From the NCBI GenBank assembly GCA_037176725.1, contig JAZBRS010000076.1, forward strand, positions 121,291,001 through 121,355,000: a stretch of 64,000 nt of DNA, read 5' to 3'. Below are positions 12,801-20,803 of this stretch, piece after piece (position 1 is the stretch's first letter; every line of letters begins with the position of its first letter). The position numbers and the translations under genes are program-made. Source of the stretch: Posidonia oceanica. Its lineage: Eukaryota > Streptophyta > Magnoliopsida > Alismatales > Posidoniaceae. The notes below the pieces were generated by a model that worked only from the letters and a program-made list of their open reading frames with translations, was not told the origin of the DNA and ran no database searches.

Positions 12801-14927
12801 CTCTCCTTCATGGACGGCTTTTCTGGATACAATCAGATCAAAATGGCAGAAGAGGACATGGAAAAGACTTCATTCATCACCCCTTGGGGAGTCTTCTGCT
12901 ACCAAGTCATGCCGTTCGGCCTGAAGAATGCTGGTGCAACCTATCAAAGGGCCATGACTGCACTATTCCACGACCTCATGCACCAAGAAGTGGAGGTCTA
13001 TGTAGACGATATGATTGCCAAAACCAAAGAGCCCGAGAATCATCTTGCCTGTCTCAGAAAGCTCTTTAACCGTCTACGGAAATACAAGCTGCGCCTGAAT
13101 CCCAAGAAGTGCGTATTCGGGGTGTCTTCCGGCAAATTGCTCGGCTACATTGTTAGCCAAAGGGGGATTGAGGTGGACCCGTTGAAAGCACAAGCCATCG
13201 TGGACATGCCACCCCCTAGAACTGAAAAAGAAGTCAGAAGTCTGCTTGGGCGTTTACAATATATCAGTCGCTTCATTGCACAGCTTACGCCCATCTGCGA
13301 ACCCATATTCAAGCTCTTGAGGAAGAATGCGCAGATTCACTGGAACGAGGAGTGTCAGGCTGCATTTGCCAAGATCAAGCAGCTGTTGATCAAGCCTCCT
13401 GTCCTGGTCCCGCCTACGCCAGGGAGACCTTTGCTTCTCTACCTTTCTACCACGCAGCATTCCATGGGCGCCGTCTTGGGCCAGCATGACGAATCTGGTA
13501 GGAAGGAGCGCGCCATCTACTACCTGAGCAAGAAATTTAATGAATGCGAAGCCAGGTACACAACACTAGAGAAGACTTGCTTGTCCCTTGTCTGGGCTGC
13601 ACAGAAGCTGAGGCACTACATGATGGCATACCCAGTACAGCTCTTATGCCGGCACGATCCCATCAAATTCCTCTTCCAGAAGCCGGCCATGGTGGGCAGA
13701 TGTGCTAAGTGGCAGGTGTTATTGTCTCAGTACGACATCACCTTCGTCACACAGAAATCCATGAAGGGTCAAGCAATGGCAGACCATCTTGCTGACCTCC
13801 CTCTGCCTGAATACCAACCCCTCCAGACGCAGTTCCCTGATGAAGACATTCTCTTTGCAATGGAGGACTCTGAGCAGAAAGATCCTGAAGAAGCAGAGGA
13901 ATGGCAGCTCTACTTTGATGGTGCAGTCAACAAGAAGGGTCGAGGCGTAGGCGCAGTGCTGACCACGCCCCAAGGACAGATGACTCCTTTCGCGAGGAAG
14001 CTGACTTTCACCTGCACAAACAACGAAGCAGAATACGAAGCATGCATCCTGGGGTTGAAAGTCGCCCTCGAGCATGAGGCGCAGAAGCTACATGTGCACG
14101 GCGATGCCATGCTGGTAATTTCTCAAGTGAACGGCGATTGGAAGACAAAAGATCCCAAGCTTGTGCCGTATCACGAACACCTGCTGAGGCTGATGAAAGA
14201 ATTCAAGAGCATCCGCTTCACATACCTGAACAGAGCGAAGAACGCGTATGCAGACGCACTAGCAACTCTGGCATCCTGGCTCACTATATCAGAAGACAGC
14301 ACTGTGGATGTATCAGTCACTCGCGTTGAACAGCCTGCATACTGCATGAGCATAGAAGAAGTGGATCCCGCAGAGGGGCAGCCCTGGTATCAAGACATAA
14401 AATCTTTCCTGGAGTCTGGTAACTTTCCTCCTGATACCACGGCGGCAGACAAGAGAACTTTGGCGCGTCTGGCGTCAAAATATGTGTTAGGGGCCAGGCA
14501 GCTATACAGAAGGTCATACAATCAGATGCTGCTGCGCTGCCTGAACAAATCGGAGGCGGACACGCTGATGCTTCAAGTGCATGCGGGAACCTGTGGCCCG
14601 CACATGAACGGCGTCCTCCTGGCCAAGAAGATCATGCTTCAAGGATATTTCTGGCAGACCATGGAAGCCGACTGCTGCCGGTTCGTGCGTAGATGCCACA
14701 ACTGTCAGGTCCATGGTAACTTCATCAAGGCCCCTCCACATCAGCTGCATAATATGTCTTCGCCATGGCCTTTCTCCACCTGGGGGATCGATGTCATCGG
14801 CGCCATCCACCCCGCTGCTTCAAATGGTCATCGTTACATTCTGGTAGCGATCGATTACTTTACCAAGTGGGTGGAAGCGGCCTCTTACAGGACAGTCACC
14901 GCTGCGGCAACAGAAAAATTTATCTGA
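6837..14927 (+). CDS. gag-pol: Gag-Pro-RT-RNaseH-Integrase polyprotein of Tat/Ogre type; integrase truncated
   Basis: I place the start at the ATG at 6,837 (context AGCAATGGC, close to the plant optimum), giving 2,696 residues; the frame is open for 15 more codons upstream but begins with TTG. The domains in order are as follows. A Pro-rich N-terminus is followed by a retrotransposon gag core (about 340-520), an Asn/Ser tract (about 535-558) and a CxxHx4Hx4C knuckle (C672, H675, H680, C685). The aspartic protease has a DNGS motif (D1071) and LLLGRPWL (about 1141). A G-patch-like segment lies at about 1240-1283, then a Ser/Ala/Gln/Pro-rich linker (about 1290-1780). RT has SFMDGFSGYNQI and YVDD (2055-2058). 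A degenerate RNase H follows at about 2200-2285, then an archaeal-type RNase H (YFDGA with D2361, and E2399). The integrase HHCC zinc site is at about 2578-2628, and its first catalytic Asp (WGIDVIG) is D2652. The frame stops 44 residues later, before the second Asp and the Glu. There is no internal stop or frameshift, which fits a young copy. Confidence 0.93.
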   Translation: MAQYVSEPSFTPVTEGVSVLAPPVALSVPLVPPPTPGFPPLTSLGSQYTPGQWQASLPPDPVAESILTAVTRAPETPLPPPSQGYVTFDIPSTAAATFSVESFPPGQSVSVPLVSQPPPALHFIVPTGETPEAQYQHLMELAQRLQGMALSVRPPSVPVVPEVPPRPVPAFLASTSTPSPRPSSQLLTVPTMGARLPPPPAQHLAQHAPLPSGGQPFGSAGAQYLTGSLSGTPPAQQLVLRHPTPVSAQHGIYSSPLPQVQHPAYTPAYTIPQHGYAGHPVAPPGDAMVDPEEHLGATHSAYVLATPADPSPTAAIPDPINNRMDVLEKALRLVQGTEHQTYQFRDLCCFPEAVLPPKFKIPDFEKYNGRGCPVAHLKAYYGDLAQLQADERLLIRLFQKSLTGPALKWFTSLDMSAIKTWNDLSQAFLEQYSFNLDLVPKRADLIAIKQNSGEPFGEYVGRWRALASQVRDRPSDEESIEIVIKGAQPSLGALLSIQPVTTFAALIRAGARVESSLRSGNLPALSAFAKQAVISSNNANSSTSNNNNSGSNNNRPKRKDSPKPAVAFVDSPAVPVRLPSRPAPAQMVYAPAPRNPHTPHITTTARPVFPAAPVQQGPYPRQRRPPAERRNFTPLVEPLTVILPKVASLLKFPEVRPPPSPLPHWFRPDLFCNFHRSVGHSTDNCFSLRNAIQDLIESGTIVIDTREASSQARTHASASPAVPPQSGIVRQPLPEHSHPGRAGTSGVHSVFPSGPATSVVDPSDLISDISEPFPVSLYLAAVAGSESGIHLIRPRARPEHPRASPTVLPQAQSPVHLLARAQPSSPIHLLGRPQPHLLGRPQPAPAFPPQQPYPLDRPQYPVGPPVTPPVLAAHAPVVINLTMDTHRVPYSYATEMCTEVTRSGRIYRPPAPATMPTHPRPVIPPPSGQPLANPAPDQPVVSQAPSRPVVTQLPATTPVEPARITPPAARRDQPRADLTSQLKKVKADISIWDLIHTSAEHREAFLRVFQAARVSQSIEPSALESMVGLIAEPQVISFTSDELPPAGINHNQPLFVTVQFKNFRIPLTLVDNGSGLNVCPLRTATKLGFKAEDITPAVKGMTAFDNTHHDALGILIIPLAIGPVVFDVEFYVVDLKPNFNLLLGRPWLHKHQVLPSTLHRMIKYRRGDDVNVVMAENFEKERIEAVSPVSSQSIPFDPETSEALYRVNRCEPVNFVPDLERVNSLTVHSNPFRMVENVCHRWGYTKGTPLGRHGQGIAEPITAMERRKSEGLGYEPKLDEDHCFQLRDRAPAIPKDLTNFTSVGILESTDDQATTPTEDWVCVEDYYSDEEQSGTTEAVPISSAETVVRAEAPQSVFSALPLADTAGSSAGPVANANSHPFPATSVPQQQSAAVQESETLLLAEPSMLPAVTATSVPLPPSLEGQSINSAGSVAQPAPSASSSGMQLAQSAPHSPDDLQQLSWQDPTASEAALSQLRPDTKGQLSTTLSGPLSPPKSTPTYSPAVTLEAYSSVAPLASLFGPSTSELPSMDVPVNQIMQTPRAAIHLAAGPVPQAPGAYYVDSPSDEEEGAAIEAQVDSWMSDLELLYQEQIKSITEDLAEHQAAERKGKAVVTDPPLQDDHASIMVLEDSAVPDSPRPDELITLQPEGGPRWFVQPMPHLNNIPSGSNQISRQSGISSTSTLEDPEGGTSAVHAAAVTEQNASAVEQSAASAAEQSAVPAVESVEPSAESAEHSAEPVRPEQTAEGVAGTEVAHRGYKNTRVSVTILKRHQGQAAELIHSFDIASPSFEKEILSELIAYGEEDDTGMDETDEPLPEFRPYDDDPEGPNLHVEEETEVVNIGTAEEVREVCISAQLSAQARAEFIAFLKEYADVFAWSYEDMVGLDIEIVVHNLPLNPDAKPVKQKLRRWRPQWLLMIKEEIMKQLGVNFLKVVLYPEWLANIVPVPKKDGRIWICIDYRDLNKASPKDDFPLPHIDVLVDNTAGHKMLSFMDGFSGYNQIKMAEEDMEKTSFITPWGVFCYQVMPFGLKNAGATYQRAMTALFHDLMHQEVEVYVDDMIAKTKEPENHLACLRKLFNRLRKYKLRLNPKKCVFGVSSGKLLGYIVSQRGIEVDPLKAQAIVDMPPPRTEKEVRSLLGRLQYISRFIAQLTPICEPIFKLLRKNAQIHWNEECQAAFAKIKQLLIKPPVLVPPTPGRPLLLYLSTTQHSMGAVLGQHDESGRKERAIYYLSKKFNECEARYTTLEKTCLSLVWAAQKLRHYMMAYPVQLLCRHDPIKFLFQKPAMVGRCAKWQVLLSQYDITFVTQKSMKGQAMADHLADLPLPEYQPLQTQFPDEDILFAMEDSEQKDPEEAEEWQLYFDGAVNKKGRGVGAVLTTPQGQMTPFARKLTFTCTNNEAEYEACILGLKVALEHEAQKLHVHGDAMLVISQVNGDWKTKDPKLVPYHEHLLRLMKEFKSIRFTYLNRAKNAYADALATLASWLTISEDSTVDVSVTRVEQPAYCMSIEEVDPAEGQPWYQDIKSFLESGNFPPDTTAADKRTLARLASKYVLGARQLYRRSYNQMLLRCLNKSEADTLMLQVHAGTCGPHMNGVLLAKKIMLQGYFWQTMEADCCRFVRRCHNCQVHGNFIKAPPHQLHNMSSPWPFSTWGIDVIGAIHPAASNGHRYILVAIDYFTKWVEAASYRTVTAAATEKFI

Positions 14928-14944
14928 AGAAGTACTATCAGTAG
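14924..14944 (+). pseudogene. Out-of-frame remnant of integrase C-terminus
   Basis: In the +2 frame, directly overlapping the stop of the polyprotein, the bases read LKKYYQ followed by TAG (14,942-14,944). Tat-lineage integrases typically end with an Ala-Val-Lys-Lys/Arg-Tyr-Tyr-x terminus, so this looks like the original end of pol. It is joined to the catalytic core by an out-of-frame deletion that removed the rest of the core and the C-terminal domain. The remnant is only six residues, so the reading is suggestive rather than proven. Confidence 0.6.
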
Positions 14945-15017
14945 CCGAAAGCGGCCCCGTTGCAGATGCCCTTCTCCCACTTGCATTTTCATTCTCGCCT
15001 TCTTGATTCAACTCTGT

Positions 15018-15140
15018 TTCAAATCATCATCGTCATCCTTTCAACTCTTACATCCCTATTTAAATCATCATCATCGTCATCTTTTCAGCTCTTGCCCCCT
15101 TTCTTTTCAAATCATCATCGTCATTCTCTCAAGCATTGTA
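15018..15140 (+). repeat. Three-copy ~44-bp tandem repeat with CATCATCGTCATC
   Basis: TTCAAATCATCATCGTCATC or its close variants start at about 15,018, 15,060 and 15,105. Each is followed by a CTTTCAACTC-like tail. Non-coding 3' region of the element. Confidence 0.7.
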
Positions 15141-16374
15141 TCTTTAGCCCGGTGATGACAACCGGAAGTGCTCGCCTGCTCTGGAAAGGGTCACCCTGCC
15201 TCACCCGGCACTACTTAGATGACTTAGCAAGTGAGGGAGCCACCACCAATAAGGACAGGCGAACTGCCCAATCTCACAAGGACATACACCTCTGAGGGAG
15301 AAAAAATGTTAGGATGTGAGCTTGAAAAAAAAAAAAAGTGAGAATAGACATCTAGGTTTGGGCACATCCAAGGAACAGAAGACGAAGACAGAAGCCGGCC
15401 CTAGAGATAGGGGTGTGCAGTCTAACCCTGCTCCTTCTACCCATCACACAGCAGACCCAAAACCTGAATCCATTACATTTCAAGCACCCTTCTTTTGCCA
15501 CCAGAATGGGGATAGCAAAAGCCTGAAAAAAAAGTGGAAAAATATCAATCAAAAAAAAAAGAAGAGAAAAAAAAAGAGATCGAACAAAAACAAAGACAAA
15601 AAAAAAAAGGAGAAAAGCAAGCAAAACAAAAAAAAAAAGAAGAAGAAAAAGGCAAGGGTAGCCCAAAAAACACAGGCACCGTTATCCCCCATGCTTTACT
15701 AGAGATCCCCAGCATGTCAAGCCTGGAAAAGGGGTCTACCACATCCTCCCAAGAGCAAACACATACCTTCCCCCATCTAGGGGCAGAGAAAGACTGCATA
15801 CCTATGAGGGAGAAACCTTTCAAAAAAAAAGAGAGCTGAAAGAATAGGTGTAGGTCTTGAGAGTTTGGCCAATAGCCTGTCCTCACCACACCACCATCTG
15901 TATAATGCCAACACCTGTTCCGGAGCGCCACCAATAAGCCGAGAGTCTGAGTAGGACCCAGTGAGTCGAGGGCCACTCCCTTCCTCTGCAGCAGGCACCA
16001 AAGCACTCCGTACGCTGAGGGCATTCAAGCATCCACCCAAGCATAACCATCCACTCAAGCATACCCATCCACCCAAGCATATCCATCCATTCAAACATAC
16101 TTAGTCATCCAATAATATTCATCCACATAAGCATATCACTAGCATCTTGCATTCATGCATCTTCCTTCTTTCCTTTCCCCTTCCGCCAATCCCTCCGCTC
16201 TGCAACACGCTCAGGCCCTGAGGCAGTACTTCTCCCCAGCAGAGGCGCGTCGACGGCACTCGAGCTGCGCTGGTCCAGATCTCCTGCCAGCCCTCGCCCC
16301 CATGTCCGCAAGACTGCAACAAAATCCCCCTGCTTATCAGTGCTTAACTGCTATGTTCCGCTATCAACTGCTAA
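15141..16374 (+). other. Non-coding spacer between pol and the DUF7745-like ORF
   Basis: 15,300-15,660 contains long A tracts and AAAAAAG words, so apparent ORFs there are Lys-rich artefacts. GCCACCAATAAG-like words occur twice (about 15,240 and 15,929). 16,020-16,135 is a decayed short tandem of CATCCACCCAAGCATA-like words (about 15-18 bp). No gene is supported. Confidence 0.6.
16022..16135 (+). repeat. Degenerate ~16-bp tandem repeat (CATCCACCCAAGCATA)
   Basis: At least five diverged copies of CATCCA(C/T)(C/T)CAAGCATA are visible in succession within this stretch. It lies in the non-coding 3' part of the retroelement. Confidence 0.6.
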
Positions 16375-17680
16375 ATGCATATGGAACTACACTTTCAGTC
16401 TCAGCTTCTGTTTGTTGTCAAAGATTATATGCCTGCGAGATCTGACTGTTTATTGATAGCAGGTACCTCAAGCCTTGAAGCAATCAGCCTGTCTTCTGCA
16501 ACCAGTGCAATGGGTTTTCCTACTCTGTTGACTCCCGCACACTGCTCGGAAATCCTACGAGAATGGATCAGCAGGCTCACTCTACAAGACTGTGAACAGC
16601 TGCGCCTGTGGGGCATACCAACTAAACTGCTGAAGGCTGCTGATGTGGAAGTCAGCCGCCACCTTCTGTGTGCCGCCGCAAGATTCTGGAAACCGGCACA
16701 TCATGTCTTCCGCTTCAACAAGACCGAACTGACACCTACACTGGAAGAGGTGCGTCGGATCTGCGGCTTTTCAAAGATCTTGGGGCCACCTGTCTTCATG
16801 AGGCGCGACGGATATCTCCGAGTCCTGAACCAGCTAACTGGACTCTCCACTCAAGCCTGCCAACAAAAGCTAATCTGCACCAGTGGACAAGAGCCTATGC
16901 TTCGCCTTGCACACTTTGATGATATCTTGAACAAGCGTGCTGACCTCGGAGATGAGCTGTGGCTCCGAGGATTCGTCATCCGCTTTCTGGGCGAACTAAT
17001 CTTTACTCATGGCCGACTGACAGTGGCCATCGAAGTTGCAGAGATTGCACTAGCTGTGGTGACCCAGCATATAGACCTGGCACCAGTTGTCTTGGCAGAG
17101 ACTTATCGCGGGCTGGACCGCATTTCTCATCGCTGCCGCCACTTCCACGGTTGCGGAGCACTTATACAAGTCTAGCTGACCGCGCACTTAGAAATGAACT
17201 TCCTGCGCCCTCAAGTGCACGCCTTCGAAGCATACTGCAGCAGTGTCCGTACCAGAGCAGACAAGAGCGTCAAAGACGAATACGAGAGGCTGTCAGCATT
17301 GACTGACGACGCTGTGACCTGGCGTATCATTCCCTCTGCAGCAGAGCCCTTCACAGTCTTCTTCAGCGCGCGTGACACGCGGCTGGTCATTCTTCCAGGC
17401 TTCACAGCAGGCGTAGAATACCATCCAATCAGGGTCATGCGCCAGTACAGCGCCCAAGCTTCTACAGATGTACCCTCTCAGCACAACTGCCCCGACCAAG
17501 AAGCTTGCTAGTCTGATGCAGCATGGGGTCCAATCTACAGACATTGCAGCTGTGAGAGGTGTAGGATGCACCCCTGAATATGAAGCTGAAGTCCGACAGC
17601 TCTGGCCTATCGCTGAAGTCCCGCCAGGCGGTCCCTTGTTCCCCGACTCCAGGCAGTTGAAGAAGACCCGAACTGACTAG
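16375..17680 (+). pseudogene. Broken DUF7745-like (plant mobile-domain-like) ORF downstream of pol
   Basis: The first part is open from ATG 16,375 (or the more plausible ATG 16,510) to TAG at 17,173-17,175. Its pattern fits the plant family DUF7745: a W..L.. start, then FWKPAHHVFRFNKTELTPTLEE, later GFVIRFLGELIF, and LAETYRGLD before the stop. In family members this region continues past a conserved aromatic position, here occupied by TAG, which is one base from a Trp codon. The same frame stays open to 17,511 (VMRQYSAQ region). The reading then seems to continue in another frame to 17,680, implying a frameshift near 17,440-17,470. The function of DUF7745 is unknown; it is common in plant repeats and resembles the aminotransferase-like plant mobile domain. 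The location after pol, in sense, differs from Ogre ORF1. The family call is from memory. Confidence 0.65.
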
Positions 17681-17959
17681 GCCCTTGTGCAACCATCATG
17701 TGGTCTTCTTTCGGATTATGCTGTACATTTCTGGCCTGCCATAGGCATTGTACTCATCAAGCTTTATCAATGAAAACTGTTTCTGCTATCTGCTTGCACA
17801 TCAAGACTCATTGCTGCATTGCATATCATTATCATCATCATCTTGGGCCCTCTAACCGGACTTGCAGGCATCACAACGCAGTAAGGTCCTCAGCACCCAA
17901 TCCAGAGTCCAGAACATCTGCGGACCCGCGTCGTCAAGCTACGCCATCCGTCATCCTCA
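17681..17959 (+). other. Short non-coding spacer
   Basis: Nothing recognised here beyond an ATCATTATCATCATCATC run near 17,826. It leads into the palindromic 108-bp array. Confidence 0.5.
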
Positions 17960-18720
17960 GCTGATCATCCCCAGCTGAGTCCCTTGCGGGCTGGCACCCC
18001 AAACTGCCCGGCGAAAGGTCCGTCAACCTGTCATCATCCTCAGCTGATTATCCCCAGCTGAGTCCCCTACGGGCTGGCACCCCAAACTGCTCGGCGATGG
18101 GTTCGTCAACCTATCATCCATCCACTCGTTCATCTATCTATGCATCCTGATGCCAGGGGCGCTTCGACCATCCCCTGATATCATCCTGATACCAGGGGCA
18201 TCTTTTGGCTGCCCTGCGGTATCATCCCTAGCTGATCATCCTCAGCTAAATTCCCCTGCGGGCTGGCACCCCAAACTGCTCGGCGAAAGGTCCGTCAACC
18301 TGACACTCTTCTCGGCTGGTCACCCCAGCTGAGTCCTCAGCTGATCGCCCTCAGCTGAATCCCTGGCGGGCTGGCACCCCAAACTGCTCGGCGAAAGGTC
18401 CGTCAACCTGACACTCTTCTCGGCTGGTCACCCCAGCTGAGTCCCCAGCTGATCGCCCTCAGCTGAATCCCTTGCGGGCTGGCACCCCAAACTGCTCGGC
18501 GAAAGGTCCGTCAACCTGACACTCTTCTCGGCTGGTCACCCCAGCTGAGTCCCCAGCTGATCGCCCCCAGCTGGACCACCATCCCCTGCGGGCTGGCACC
18601 CCAAACTGCTCGGCGAAAGGTCCGTCAACCTGACACTCTTCTCGGCTGGTCATCCTCAGCTGAGTCCCCAGCTGATCGTCCTCAGCTGAGTCCCTTGCGG
18701 GCTGGTACCCCAAACTACTC
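17960..18720 (+). repeat. ~108-bp tandem array rich in CAGCTG inverted repeats
   Basis: The anchor GGGCTGGCACCCCAAACTGC (one copy diverged) recurs at about 17,988, 18,071, 18,260, 18,368, 18,475, 18,590 and 18,699, so the common spacing is 107-115 bp. Between anchors lie short inverted repeats such as CAGCTGA-TCGCCC-TCAGCTG and CTCGGCTGG-TCAC-CCCAGCTGAG. The innermost stem appears both as GCTGA/TCAGC and as GCTGG/CCAGC, a compensated change. This belongs to the hypervariable 3' region known from Ogre-type elements. Confidence 0.85.
18172..18198 (+). repeat. 11-bp inverted repeat (one mismatch)
   Basis: CCCCTGATATC (18,172-18,182) and GATACCAGGGG (18,188-18,198) flank a 5-base loop, ATCCT, with one mismatched pair. 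A related palindrome at 18,785-18,811 has the same outer arms and loop but different inner pairs. Confidence 0.75.
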
Positions 18721-18784
18721 GTCTGACAAGCACGACACTCTTGTCATCACCCTCTACTTTCGATACCAAGGACGCGCTGGCCAA

Positions 18785-18811
18785 CCCCTGGTGTCATCCC
18801 GACACCAGGGG
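18785..18811 (+). repeat. Perfect 11-bp inverted repeat
   Basis: CCCCTGGTGTC (18,785-18,795), loop ATCCC, then GACACCAGGGG (18,801-18,811). It is perfectly paired over 11 bp. Compared with 18,172-18,198, an inner A-T-type pair is replaced by a G-C-type pair on both arms. Confidence 0.8.
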
Positions 18812-18889
18812 CATCTTTTGATCGCCCCTTGGTATCGTTCTTTCCCTCTTTCCCCTATGACGTTCCTGGCGTCATGGGATGATTTCTTC

Positions 18890-19010
18890 TCATCATTCCC
18901 TTACCCCTTCTTTGCCGGCCGATAAGTCCGATATCTTATCATTCTCATCATTCCCTTACCCCTTCTTTGCCGGCCGATAAGTCCGATATCTTATCATTCT
19001 CATCATTCCC
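18890..19010 (+). repeat. ~54-bp tandem pair with GATAAG/CTTATC hairpin
   Basis: Two copies of a unit containing CCGGCCGATAAGTCCGATAT and CTTATCATTCTCATCATTCC follow one another. A third copy lies at about 19,628-19,672, after the 36-bp array. The unit holds GATAAG and CTTATC as paired arms, with CGG/CCG interleaved. The word CTTATCATTC is shared with the satellite monomer downstream. Confidence 0.8.
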
Positions 19011-19627
19011 TCATCCCCCTCTTTAGCTTAGCTTCTCATCATGATCTCATCCCCCTCTTTAGCTTAGCTTCTCATCATGACCTCATCCCCCTCTTTAGCT
19101 TAGATTCTCATCATTCCCTCATCCCCCTCTTTAGCTTAGCTTCTCATCATGATCTCATCCCCCTCTTTAGCTTAAACTCTCATCATGATCTCATCCCCCT
19201 CTTTAGCTTAACTTCTCATCATGATCTCATCCCCCTCTTTAGCTTAGCTTCTCATCATGATCTCATCCCCCTCTTTAGCTTAGCTTCTCATCATGATCTC
19301 ATCCCCCTCTTTAGCTTAGCTTCTCATCATGATCTCATCCCCCTCTTTAGCTTAGCTTCTCATCATGATCTCATCCCCCTCTTTAGCTTAGCTTCTCATC
19401 ATGATCTCATCCCCCTCTTTAGCTTAACTTCTCATCATGATCTCATCCCCCTCTTTAGCTTAGCTTCTCATCATGATCTCATCCCCCTCTTTAGCTTAAA
19501 TTCTCATCATGATCTCAGCCCCCTCTTTAGTTTAAATTCTCATCATGATCTCATCCCCACTTTAGCTTAATTTCTCATCATGATCTCATCCCCTCTTTAG
19601 CTTAACTTCTCATCATTACCTCATCCC
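19011..19627 (+). repeat. 36-bp tandem array (TCTCATCATGATCTCATCCC...)
   Basis: About 17 copies of a 36-bp unit made of TCATCATGATCTCATCCCCC plus TCTTTAGCTTAGCTTC. Spacing is exactly 36 in the middle of the array (for example 19,261 and 19,297). Edge copies are diverged. Each unit contains the 8-bp palindrome ATCATGAT. No coding content. Confidence 0.9.
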
Positions 19628-19718
19628 CTCTTTGCCGGCCGATAAGTCCGATATCTTATCATTCTCATCATGCTCTCGTCCCCTCTTATCAATCAATCAA
19701 TCAAACAAACTCGTGCTA

Positions 19719-20713
19719 GGCTGATATCCGAAACTATCAACAATCAATCACTCTCAGGCTGATAACCTAAACTATCTTCTGGCCGATCCATGGTTGGCCC
19801 GCAGTTGTGTTATACGGCTGACATCCAGTAACTGTCCCTCGTAATTGCACTTTTCCAGTTGATAGGTCTGTAAACTATCCACCGGTTGACAGGACCGTAA
19901 ACTGTCGCTCCAGTTGGTAGGACTGTAAACTACCGCGTGCAATTACGTTATACGGCTGACATCCAGTAACTGTCCCTTGCAATTGCGGTTTCCAGTTGAT
20001 AGGACTGTAAACTATCCTCCAGTTGATAGGTCTGTAAACTATCTGCCGGTTGACAGGACCGTAAACTGTCGTTCCAGATGATAGACTGTAAACTATCCCG
20101 CAATTGCATTATACGGCTGATATCCAGTAACTATCCCTCATCATCGCGCGTTTCCAGTTGATAGGTCTGTAAACTATCCGCCGGTTGACAGGACCGTAAA
20201 CTGTCGCTCCAGTTGATAGGTCTGTAAACTATCCACCAGTTGGTAGGACTGTAAACTACCACGCGCAATGATGTTATACAGCTGACATCCAGTAACTGTC
20301 CCTCGCAATGCTGTTTCCAGTTGATAGGACTGTAAACTATCCACCAGTTGATAGGACTGTAAACTATCCGCCGGTTGACAGGACCGTAAACTGTCGTTCC
20401 AGATGATAGACTGTAAACTATCCGGCATTGCGTTATACGGCTGATATCCAGTAACTATCACTCATGGTTTGTGGGTTTCCAGTTGATAGGACTGTAAACT
20501 ATCCTCCAGTTGATAGGTCTGTAAACTATCCACCGGTTGACAGGACCGTAAACTGTCGTTAGGCTGATACTCCTAAACTATCACCCACAACCATGTTATA
20601 CGGCTGATATCCAGTAACTATCACTCACAACTGCTCCGGTTGACAGGACCGTAAACTGTCGCTCCCGGTTGATAGGACCGTAAACTATCCGGACGATAAG
20701 CCCGTCACCTTAT
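19719..20713 (+). repeat. Array of ~30 short units with two interleaved, covarying inverted repeats
   Basis: Units of about 25 bp, spaced 26-45 bp apart, each contain two short pairings in the order a-b-a'-b'. In the commonest unit a/a' is CAGT/ACTG and b/b' is GATAG/CTATC. In a second form a/a' is CGGT/ACCG and b/b' is GACAG/CTGTC, and in a third b/b' is GGTAG/CTACC. Other units use TTAGG/CCTAA with GATA/TATC (20,560), AGG/CCT with GATA/TATC (19,754), CTG/CAG with ACA/TGT (about 19,811), and GACG/CGTC with ATAAG/CTTAT (20,693). Between a' and b' there is usually TAAA. The arrangement is what a compact H-type RNA pseudoknot would need. No ORF is credible here. Confidence 0.85.
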
Positions 20714-20733
20714 CATTTTTTTTCTCCTTTTCG

Positions 20734-20766
20734 GCGTGACCTTGTCCCAGGAAGACGAAGTCACGC
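20734..20766 (+). repeat. Hairpin GCGTGAC/GTCACGC
   Basis: GCGTGAC (20,734-20,740) pairs with GTCACGC (20,760-20,766). The stem nearly continues inward through CTTGTC against GACGAAG. This is a single-copy inverted repeat in the 3' region. Confidence 0.65.
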
Positions 20767-20782
20767 ACCCCCTTTCTGTGAT

Positions 20783-20803
20783 GGGAGAGTTGGCCTCTCT
20801 CCC
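20783..20803 (+). repeat. Hairpin GGGAGAG/CTCTCCC
   Basis: A perfect 7-bp stem with the 7-base loop TTGGCCT. It lies 17 bases after the previous hairpin. Confidence 0.7.

Noticed and set aside
14928..15300. Rest of the integrase in another frame after 14,927
   Set aside because: Apart from the six-residue terminal remnant, no D-N-G or E-containing integrase pattern is visible. The sequence turns into ATCATC repeats.
15316..15840. Lys-rich ORFs after pol
   Set aside because: They come from A tracts and have no domain pattern.
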